The notes below the pieces were generated by a model. That model made no database searches, was not told the origin of the DNA, and saw only the letters and a list, made by a program, of their open reading frames with translations. Positions 16,501 to 21,628 of a stretch of 23,095 nt of DNA are shown here, one piece after another. The position numbers were made by a program, and so were the translations under genes. Position 1 is the stretch's first letter. Each line of letters opens with the position of its first letter. Source of the DNA: an uncultured bacterium (GTDB taxonomy: Bacteria > Armatimonadota > UBA5829 > DSUL01); the NCBI GenBank assembly GCA_937967775.1, contig CALCJH010000230.1, positions 1-23,095 on the forward strand, written 5' to 3'.

Positions 16501-17131
16501 CGGCATCTTTTGCGCGTTTCCGATGGACGCCCGGGATCGTCCCGTGGCGGACATGGCCTATTGCCTCACGGAAAATGTTTTGTCGTCCACCAACCACGAT
16601 ACGTTTCTGTCCGCGCCGTTTCGAAACGGTACATTCAATGCCCTCACCCTGGCGGGCCCATCGAAAGGCAGCTACTCGGTGTTGACACGGGGGTTGAACG
16701 ATTTCTTCATCGTCCGCCGTCCCGACGGGATGCTTGCTCTGTCGTTCGGAACGGGCACCGCGGGCTTTCCGTATCACGGCGAGTATGTTCATGAGTATGC
16801 GCTTCTTGCCGAAAGTCCGGGCAGCGTTGCGTATCGCGCGGCGCACGGTTTTCAGGTGGATGCGTTTGCTGTGCCCGAAGCCATACCTGGGGTGCTGAGC
16901 CTTCTAGAGGTGGAGTCTCCGAACTGTCTGGTGGAAGGCGTCGAACTGGCGGACGAGGGATTGCTGGCCCGGGTGGTGAATCTGAGCAGCAAGCCTGTCA
17001 ACTCTCCAGTCACCGGGAGCCTGAAGCCTGAGAACGCCCGCGTCAGACCTGATGGAAAGGTGCAGGATGGCCTTCTGCGCCTTCCTGCTCGGAGCGTCAG
17101 GGAACTGGTGTTCCCGTCACCCCGCGGATGA
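13556..17131 (+). CDS. Large exported GH38 (alpha-mannosidase)-like protein, divergent active site
   Basis: ATG 13556 follows GGGAAGG at 13538-13544 and starts a Sec signal ending near AEA/TPG (residue 20). The 1191-residue product has two N-terminal beta-sandwich regions (about 25-170 and 200-395, the second with WYRAWMLVSD and CRVWVNGRPV as in sugar-binding jelly rolls). A barrel-like region follows (about 395-640), with LLPQILRLTGYDAL (530-543) and YWESFDGARIRVF matching the alpha-mannosidase segments around the nucleophile. Then come a helical segment with RLHECHMHFGNG (712-722), NPLGFRRRALIRL (764-776), and a C-terminal beta region with LLLDNGLIRVHIGADAGVKLLED (843-865), all in GH38 order. 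The usual zinc motif H-x-D near the barrel start is H-W-G (404-406), and the QHHD-type motif is ECHM, so zinc binding is doubtful. It may be an inactive or mechanistically altered relative acting in the periplasm or outside. Confidence 0.75.
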   Translation: MIQTVTALAFVLACLVMAEATPGESGEMLLDIGGPYDALFLRGGWGPAEGPYSEFGEIWRSRCRWANQGATVRIPVVPGVTNVLTLRAGLSGGPEQRLRLFVNDRAVGEFPVSPEPELEYRASVDAGLLEGKRWATLRIETQKSSVPRSEGDRDFRVAVDWIKVSAEGPARDFIKEELDRRGVLEGTPVGSPPSHWKFFCDANAFGDRQALVPYYAVFYDDSAWDVVASDHRPPLLRGQAAWYRAWMLVSDGGEQVRSALRLPGRGLGDEMDCRVWVNGRPVEGEDLGRAAAAALVPGANLIAVRLLQGPFDRVTGDDLAEPPAFSGRYSDGRVFVSLSSLIPRSAAADLRCRLFSPSHRDLGEMRVGEERELTEFGRHSLVVEDAAGRRQVFPLYHLGIHFFHWGWYSAWDGTRWSGFTPTSNDYVDQLFARKDEWQKPHHSISWGGAIFAPGTGFHATQGGDYPEKFRRAFAGGSLSLVGMPFAPRNICADFGESLIRGIRRSLDIYESVLRTRPSSFASHDSTLTPLLPQILRLTGYDALCMAENWWGERSDLNSRDCYWESFDGARIRVFDSPYHGMSVSGAVELAIRQGKPAVFCSEEFACLDSTLFLNEEEWHSLARRGILLKPVSLEEYRRITDDFAGQVIHRGDDGLCYKGWTGGSEGETEFEKAARSLETHLVALENLQALAALFLIQGDRSQLDALWDFSLRLHECHMHFGNGVGREGLAEFARRIESVQTEMEELARRIVGWKTPVEGVTVFNPLGFRRRALIRLKAPEGTRSLVPALGEGRPIPVQPDPENQGNLLASVPDLPSIGCRGYTFSAKDAGEPEVGLDLRDGSLLLDNGLIRVHIGADAGVKLLEDVRTGQPLLRDAHVLYFSRPHDSAPDEPLSSVMLPLNLDHYVRPAVVGGAKRVCQGPVMAAADLDLAVPGYPNARIVLRVSLVRGERMVRFRLMMQFSNPTTICPVDADDPHEGTYLPGIFCAFPMDARDRPVADMAYCLTENVLSSTNHDTFLSAPFRNGTFNALTLAGPSKGSYSVLTRGLNDFFIVRRPDGMLALSFGTGTAGFPYHGEYVHEYALLAESPGSVAYRAAHGFQVDAFAVPEAIPGVLSLLEVESPNCLVEGVELADEGLLARVVNLSSKPVNSPVTGSLKPENARVRPDGKVQDGLLRLPARSVRELVFPSPRG

Positions 17132-17484
17132 GTCTGCATTTCCGGAGGCAGCCCGGAGCCTCTTGACGAGGCTTCCCGTCGCGGGCCAGAGGTCAGGTTG
17201 GCAGGTCCCGCTTCCGCTTAGCGACCTTTCCTGTGTCGGCATTCTCCTGAGCTGGACATTTCACACAACTGTGCCGTTTTTTCATCGTTTGGACCTTGTT
17301 TCGGATCAGTTGCATATGGTAGCATCGTTCCGCAGGTTTGCCAGACGAGGGTTCGAGGGTGGAGAGGGCAACACCTTGCGCCGCCACACCCACCGCTGGA
17401 TCTTCCTCTCGCTTTCCTGTAAACAATCGCCTCCATGCGCGGGCCGCCGTGCCGCGCGCGTGCAGCAAAAGGGAGAAAAAGACA
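17132..17484 (+). other. Intergenic region with hairpin and weak promoter
   Basis: About 350 nt separate the GH38-like gene from the PEP-CTERM gene. GGAGCCTC (17155-17162) can pair with GAGGCTTCC (17168-17176, one bulged T), without a T-tract. A possible promoter is TTGTTT (17296-17301), 18 nt, TAGCAT (17320-17325) with an extended TGG before the -10; the same TGGTAGC string forms the -10 region at 9578-9584. I see no small gene here. Confidence 0.35.
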
Positions 17485-18117
17485 ATGAAGGCTATTCTCG
17501 CGGTCGTGCTGCTCGGTGTGCTGGTTAGCGCAGCGAATGCGCAGTATCCCGGTGTGCTGTTTCTCAGAGATGCGGACCTGACACGAACCATTGACTACCT
17601 GCAGGTAACCTTTTATCGACCTAACTCACTGACCACAGTCCCCGCTCCTCCGTTTTCTGTTTCGCTTGAATCTTCTCCATCCATTGCGTGGGAAGTCTTC
17701 GGAGGTTGGGACACGGCGGGCCGGTTTGTGGGATGGGCGACTGGCGCCGCTTCTACTGTGCGAAGCGTGACTTTCTTTCCCAATAACGTCCAGCCCGATA
17801 TCCAGGCACGGGTGCAGGGATATTACGGACAGACCCTTGTGTGGGACTATTATGCCACCCGCAACAACTGGTGGACGTCTCAGTTGGACATCCCGGTCTG
17901 GTGGGATGCGCAGCACGGTTGGATGGAATACCACTGGGACGATGCCCAAAATCGGATGGTGGAAATCCCGGTCGAGGATACGCGTATTCTTGAGTTCCTC
18001 AACACCCCTATCGCCCGGGTGGTGGCTCCGCCCGTGCCGGAGCCAGCGCTTATTCAGATGGCTGTCCTGACGGGACTGGGTGCGCTGGGCCTGCTGCGCC
18101 TTCGCCGGAATGCCTAG
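17485..18117 (+). CDS. PEP-CTERM sorting-domain protein
   Basis: ATG 17485 follows AGGGAGAAAAAGACA and starts a Sec signal (MKAILAVVLLGVLVSAANA, cut before QYPG); the frame continues upstream without a signal, so the shorter form is preferred. The 210-residue protein ends with the tripartite PEP-CTERM tail: VPEP (near residue 184), a hydrophobic helix IQMAVLTGLGALGLL and the basic end RLRRNA. Exosortase/PEP-CTERM systems cleave at the PEP motif and attach or export such proteins to the outer surface, usually with extracellular polysaccharide. The middle (about 20-180) is beta-rich and aromatic (GGWDTAGRFVGW, YYATRNNWW, IPVWWDAQHGW) and I do not recognise its fold; a carbohydrate-binding role fits the aromatic content but is inference. 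No exosortase gene is in the window. Confidence 0.8.
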   Translation: MKAILAVVLLGVLVSAANAQYPGVLFLRDADLTRTIDYLQVTFYRPNSLTTVPAPPFSVSLESSPSIAWEVFGGWDTAGRFVGWATGAASTVRSVTFFPNNVQPDIQARVQGYYGQTLVWDYYATRNNWWTSQLDIPVWWDAQHGWMEYHWDDAQNRMVEIPVEDTRILEFLNTPIARVVAPPVPEPALIQMAVLTGLGALGLLRLRRNA

Positions 18118-18154
18118 GTCAGGCTGCTTCTGCTGCAATCCCTGTAAAGACTGT

Positions 18155-18190
18155 GGGACCCGGGCCGTCCGGTCTGGGTCCCTTTCATTT
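18155..18190 (+). terminator. Intrinsic terminator between convergent genes
   Basis: GGGACCC (18155-18161) pairs with GGGTCCC (18176-18182), with additional GG/CC pairs inside, and is followed by TTTCATTT. It lies 38 nt after the PEP-CTERM stop and 15 nt before the GH172 stop on the other strand. Confidence 0.75.
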
Positions 18191-18204
18191 CTCCTCGCGG
18201 CGGT

Positions 18205-19281
18205 CTAGATGATCTCCAGATAATCCTTATCCGGCAGGGCAGGGAAAGGAGCAGTGGGCAGCGTCTGATACCAGAACGCCACCGACGCGATGTCGTCTTG
18301 AAGCGGGAGATAACGCCCTCCGCTTCGCCACCCGAGGGCCTGGATGGTGACCCGCAGATCCCGCTCGAAGCGAACCGGGTCCATAATGTGCCACCGATAC
18401 ATCCCGAACCGCTGCTGGCTCTGATACGTCCCGTCCGGCCGAATGACCTGACACAGGCCGGAATAGGGTGTGGTGAACTCTCGATACTGCCCTCCGACGT
18501 CGAAGTTGTAGCTGCCGCAGAAGTAGTCCTCCGTGCCCGTTCCGCAGATGGTGGGGAACTCTTCGTCGCCGTCCAGATAGAACTTGATCTCGCCCTCGCC
18601 CCACCAACCCGTGTTGTTCACCTGCCAGGCCATATAAGTGCCCACGTAATGGCCCTGTCCGCGCACTCCGTCCAGAATCGTATACACTTCACCGTAGGGC
18701 AGGGGGTTCGTGCGCCGGAACTGGGCGTGGAAATAGGCGCAATCCTCCGGCACATCCGTCAGGGTGTAGTTGATCTGGTAGTACAGGACCATCGCGTCCG
18801 TGGCGATGTTGGTCATCGTGATGCGGCAGCGCCGGCGGAACGGCATCTCCCAGTAGCAGTTGAAGGCGCTTCCCGGATTCACGCAGACCGCAAGCGACGA
18901 CACCTGAGCGTACTTCTGCCACCCGCACGCAAAGAAGTCTCCCACCGGGCATTCCACCGACGGCTGCTCCTGGTCGTCCCAGTAGATGCGCAGGATGGAG
19001 AAGCGCCAGTGTCCGGTGGGCGTCATCCAGATCTGTTGGATGGCCCCCGGCCCCTCGATATCCGCCAGGACGCGCGTCTCCCCGGGCTCGATGCGGATGC
19101 TGGGAGAGATCTTCCAGCCCTGTCCCAGCTCGCGGGCGCAGGAGGCGCCGGTCCCCTCGGTCGCCATTCCTCCCTTGCCCTTTTCGCCCGTGAAGTTCTC
19201 CGGGCTGATGGAGCGTGTCCTAGCGTGGGAAAGCCGGGACAGGTTGCCCAGATTCATTCCCAGTCCGTTGAAAGGTGTCAT
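18205..19281 (-). CDS. GH172-family (DUF2961) glycoside hydrolase
   Basis: The ATG at 19281-19279 is chosen because GGAGG lies 8 nt before it; the frame extends 46 codons further with no ribosome site. The product is 358 residues, near the family norm. The N-terminus has the DUF2961 pattern of an early ARTRSISPENF.GEKGKGGMAT motif (21-41), then ADIEGPGAIQQIWMT and LRIYWDDQEQPSVECPVGDFFACG (97-120). Catalytic candidates are Glu229 in GWWGEGEIKFYLDGD and Glu251 in ICGTGTEDYFCGSYNF. These fit the two glutamates (acid/base and nucleophile) known in GH172 enzymes acting on fructofuranoside and arabinofuranoside linkages. No signal peptide is seen, and family members assemble as oligomers. It is transcribed away from two pseudopilin genes from a shared operator region. 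The substrate is most likely a furanoside-containing glycan but is not shown by sequence. Confidence 0.87.
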   Translation of the reverse strand: MTPFNGLGMNLGNLSRLSHARTRSISPENFTGEKGKGGMATEGTGASCARELGQGWKISPSIRIEPGETRVLADIEGPGAIQQIWMTPTGHWRFSILRIYWDDQEQPSVECPVGDFFACGWQKYAQVSSLAVCVNPGSAFNCYWEMPFRRRCRITMTNIATDAMVLYYQINYTLTDVPEDCAYFHAQFRRTNPLPYGEVYTILDGVRGQGHYVGTYMAWQVNNTGWWGEGEIKFYLDGDEEFPTICGTGTEDYFCGSYNFDVGGQYREFTTPYSGLCQVIRPDGTYQSQQRFGMYRWHIMDPVRFERDLRVTIQALGWRSGGRYLPLQDDIASVAFWYQTLPTAPFPALPDKDYLEII

Positions 19282-19386
19282 ACCAGAATCCTCCAGAGAT
19301 GGCTGCGGCGGGCGGTCCCGAGGCCGCCCGCCTCTCGGGCGAGATTGTGCAACAGACCGGGCAGGCTGGCAAGCGATGCTGGTCTG

Positions 19387-19407
19387 GACGAAAGACGAAA
19401 GACGAAA
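19387..19407. repeat. Three tandem GACGAAA heptamers
   Basis: GACGAAA occurs three times head to tail (19387-19393, 19394-19400, 19401-19407), followed by a partial GACAGAT. On the minus strand it reads TTTCGTC three times within the untranslated leader of the GH172 gene. A perfect short tandem repeat can change copy number by slippage. Confidence 0.6.
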
Positions 19408-19453
19408 GACAGATTTCACCTGACGGTAAGGAGGAGGAAATAGTTCGCTGGCT

Positions 19454-19483
19454 AAAATACGGTTTGAGAAACCGGTTTCGCAA
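19454..19483 (-). promoter_or_regulatory. Minus-strand promoter for the GH172 gene
   Basis: On the minus strand TTGCGA (19483-19478), an 18-nt spacer and TATTTT (19459-19454) form a moderate -35/-10 pair pointing at the GH172 gene. The spacer contains the palindrome at 19468-19479, so a bound regulator would block polymerase. The resulting leader is about 165 nt and includes the GACGAAA repeat. Confidence 0.45.
19468..19479. promoter_or_regulatory. LacI-family-type operator palindrome GAAACCGGTTTC
   Basis: GAAACCGGTTTC is a perfect 12-nt palindrome with the central CG step and AAACCGGTTT core usual for LacI/GalR-family repressors of sugar genes. It sits in the spacer of the minus-strand promoter and 10 nt upstream of the plus-strand -35 box. 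No LacI-type regulator gene is in the window, so it would act in trans. Confidence 0.65.
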
Positions 19484-19489
19484 AATCCG

Positions 19490-19518
19490 TTGACAGGGGA
19501 GGGTGGGAAGCCTATAAT
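19490..19518 (+). promoter_or_regulatory. Perfect-consensus sigma70 promoter for the tandem pseudopilins
   Basis: TTGACA (19490-19495), exactly 17 nt, and TATAAT (19513-19518) match the consensus at all twelve positions. Transcription should start near 19525 and give a leader of about 218 nt before the pseudopilin at 19743. Such a strong promoter beside an operator suggests high expression when de-repressed. Confidence 0.8.
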
Positions 19519-19524
19519 GATTAC

Positions 19525-19742
19525 TGGGAGTCTCCAGGAGAGTTCGTGCGGGCCTCCTGAGGAAGGTGAGCCGGGAAAGTGCCGGCCGACTTGCTTACTT
19601 TATCGATCCCCCAGCGGATGGGGGCGGGTCTGCGCGGAGTCCCGGGGCTAGCAGCTCCGGCGGCGCGGTCCGGGGATATGCCTTATGAGGGGACGGTTTC
19701 CGTCCCGCCGGCGTTCCCGCCGACAGGGGAAGGTTGTCTCAA
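19525..19742 (+). other. Hairpin-rich untranslated leader
   Basis: The leader contains several stable hairpins: GCCGG/CCGGC at 19570-19574 and 19582-19586, CCCCC/GGGGG at 19608-19612 and 19620-19624, and GGGACGG/CCGTCCC at 19690-19696 and 19700-19706 with a TTT loop. The latter is followed by a CGGCG/CGCCG stem and then the ribosome site GGGGAAGG. I do not recognise a riboswitch class. Translation control or message stability are possible roles. Confidence 0.4.
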
Positions 19743-20516
19743 ATGAAAAAAGTTCAGAATCTGCGTGGCTTCACCCTGATCGAGCTTCTGGTCGTTATCG
19801 CCATCATCGCGATCCTTGCGGCGATCCTCTTCCCGGTGTTCGCCGCCGCGCGTGAGAACGCCCGGAAAGCCTCCTGCATCAGCAATATGAAGCAGCTGGC
19901 TACGGCCATGCGAATGTACAGCGATGATAACGGCGACCGGTTCGCTCCTGGAACCACAGGCGCGTGGGAAGACAAGAACCTGTGGTGGTTCAAGGTGGAT
20001 CCCTACATCAAGCAGATGCAGGGAACATCCCTGACGGGCGTATATGTCTGCCCTTCCAGCCCGAAGCTGCGGGGCGGCAACGAGAATGTGCGCCGCTGCT
20101 ACGGTTACAATGCCTATTATCTTGGCTCGGCTCCGGGGCAGCCGCAGGTGACGGCGAAAACAGCTGAGGCGGAGTCGCCCTCCACCACCATTCTGTTCCT
20201 GGAGTCGTGGCGTTTCGACAGTGCTGCGTTCACCGCGAGTACCCCGCGGGGAATCGGTTCTGCGTTCTGTTATCCGCCTGTGAAGGCGGCCAGCATCTGC
20301 CGGCCGGACTATGTGTGGCCGCCGGGCTGGCACCGCGGTCTCTCGAACGTGGCCATGGTGGACGGGCACGTCAGGTCGGTGAAAGTCTCGCCGCCGCGTG
20401 AGACGCCTACCTCGCCGACTCCGGCAGCCGAGTTCACGGGCATTATGGAGAAGGGCGGTAGCGGCACTCCTTACGACCCGGATCCGTGGTTCCGACTGGA
20501 CGGCCGCAAGCCGTAA
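19743..20516 (+). CDS. Type II pseudopilin-like protein (H-x9-DG), first of tandem pair
   Basis: ATG 19743 follows GGGGAAGG with a 9-nt gap; a TTG three codons earlier is possible but unneeded. The 257-residue product has a short basic leader and the prepilin peptidase site at [20 protein letters not shown], then [33 protein letters not shown]. The periplasmic domain has [31 protein letters not shown] and the H-x9-DG motif in [14 protein letters not shown], and ends [14 protein letters not shown]. It is a close paralogue of the next gene, with the same motif order. Pseudopilins are normally processed and methylated at the new Phe and sit in the inner membrane. The H-x9-DG group is unassigned in function. 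Its strong, apparently sugar-regulated promoter is unusual for a structural pilin gene and suggests a link to glycan use. Confidence 0.88.
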   Translation: MKKVQNLRGFTLIELLVVIAIIAILAAILFPVFAAARENARKASCISNMKQLATAMRMYSDDNGDRFAPGTTGAWEDKNLWWFKVDPYIKQMQGTSLTGVYVCPSSPKLRGGNENVRRCYGYNAYYLGSAPGQPQVTAKTAEAESPSTTILFLESWRFDSAAFTASTPRGIGSAFCYPPVKAASICRPDYVWPPGWHRGLSNVAMVDGHVRSVKVSPPRETPTSPTPAAEFTGIMEKGGSGTPYDPDPWFRLDGRKP

Positions 20517-20523
20517 TGCTGGG

Positions 20524-20589
20524 GAGGTGAGCATTCACCTCAGAGAAAGAGATGGTGTGACAGGGCTCCGTAGGAAGCGGTGCCCTGTC
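20524..20589 (+). other. Two hairpins between the tandem pseudopilin genes
   Basis: GAGGTGA (20524-20530) pairs with TCACCTC (20535-20541) around GCAT. GACAGGGC (20559-20566) pairs with GCCCTGTC (20582-20589). Neither has a long T-tract, and no promoter is evident in the 100-nt gap, so the two genes are probably one transcript with the hairpins adjusting relative mRNA levels. Confidence 0.45.
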
Positions 20590-20616
20590 TTCGCTTGAGG
20601 AAGGGGAGTCTGGAAA

Positions 20617-21411
20617 ATGTGCTGTGTGCGGAAACGGCGCGGATTCACGCTGATCGAGCTGCTGGTGGTGATCGCCATCATCGCCATCCTGGCGGCCATT
20701 CTGTTCCCGGTGTTCTCAGCGGCGCGCGAAAACGCCCGGAAGACCGGCTGCATCAGCAACCTTAAGCAGCTGGCAACGGCCACCCGGATGTATGTTGACG
20801 ACAACGGCAACAAGATGATGCCGGGCACGACCAACGCCTGGGAAAACAATCATCTGTGGTGGCTGAAGGTGGATCCCTACATCAAGTCGCTTGTCAAGAG
20901 TCCCAACGACGACAAGCTGCAGGGGGTCTATGTCTGTCCGTCGGCGCCCAAGTTGCCTTCCTCGCTGCAAAACTTTGCGCGCTGCTACGGTTACAATGCG
21001 TATTATCTCGGCGGGCCGCCTTCGTCCAACACAGTGATGGACCCGCCTGGCGGTCAATCGACCTTTGTCGTGGCGGAAGGGCAGATCGAAAGCCCGGCGA
21101 CGACCATCCTGTATATGGAGGTCTGGCGCTACGATGCTCAGGCCAAGCAGACCTGGAAGAACGGGCACGGGACGGCGTTCTGCGTGCCGCCTTCGCAGAG
21201 TACCGTGTGCAAGCCGGATTACGTGTGGCCGCCGGGGCGTCATCGGGGCCTGACGAACGTGGCTTTCGTGGATGGTCACGTGCAGTCTTTCAAGTGTGCG
21301 GAGCCGGAGACATCTGCGGCAGGAGCCTACTACGGGCTGATGGAGCGCGGCGGTTCGGGCACGCCCTACGATCGTGACCCTTGGTTCCGGACCTGGGGCA
21401 AGAAGCCGTAA
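20617..21411 (+). CDS. Type II pseudopilin-like protein (H-x9-DG), second of tandem pair
   Basis: ATG 20617 is preceded by GGAAGGGGAG. The 264-residue product has MCCVRKRRG before the peptidase site, then [18 protein letters not shown] and [32 protein letters not shown]. It shares WW-x-[55 protein letters not shown] (H-x9-DG) and [14 protein letters not shown] with its upstream neighbour, so the pair arose by tandem duplication. Differences are mostly a longer loop ([24 protein letters not shown]) in the periplasmic domain. The leader peptide has two cysteines not seen in the paralogue. It is followed by a strong terminator that closes the transcript. Confidence 0.88.
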   Translation: MCCVRKRRGFTLIELLVVIAIIAILAAILFPVFSAARENARKTGCISNLKQLATATRMYVDDNGNKMMPGTTNAWENNHLWWLKVDPYIKSLVKSPNDDKLQGVYVCPSAPKLPSSLQNFARCYGYNAYYLGGPPSSNTVMDPPGGQSTFVVAEGQIESPATTILYMEVWRYDAQAKQTWKNGHGTAFCVPPSQSTVCKPDYVWPPGRHRGLTNVAFVDGHVQSFKCAEPETSAAGAYYGLMERGGSGTPYDRDPWFRTWGKKP

Positions 21412-21444
21412 AAGAACAGGTATTTCCTCCTTCTGAACTCCGAA

Positions 21445-21477
21445 GCCGCCGGACCGGCTTGGTCCGGCGGCCTTTTA
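21445..21477 (+). terminator. Strong intrinsic terminator
   Basis: GCCGCCGGACC (21445-21455) pairs perfectly over 11 bp with GGTCCGGCGGC (21461-21471) around GGCTT and is followed by CTTTTA. It closes the tandem pseudopilin transcript 33 nt after the stop. Confidence 0.85.
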
Positions 21478-21564
21478 CGATCTCGACTTTTCCAAGGTGT
21501 TGAGCGGGGCGCCTTGGGGAGGTGGTCCATCGTTCGCGCTCTGGGGTCCGGTTTTGTCCCCCTC

Positions 21565-21594
21565 TTGACGGACAGCCGGGCAAGCCTGTATCCT
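21565..21594 (+). promoter_or_regulatory. Promoter for the DUF6785-type gene
   Basis: TTGACG (21565-21570), an 18-nt spacer and TATCCT (21589-21594) form a good -35/-10 pair. The start point near 21601 leaves a leader of under 30 nt carrying AGGAGG (21609-21614). Confidence 0.6.
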
Positions 21595-21628
21595 TTCTCA
21601 GCACTTGCAGGAGGTCTGGTCCCCGCCT

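Noticed and set aside
18298..19443. Plus-strand frame of 381 codons opposite the GH172 gene
   Set aside because: The minus strand carries the DUF2961 motifs and a strong ribosome site; this frame is an antisense shadow.
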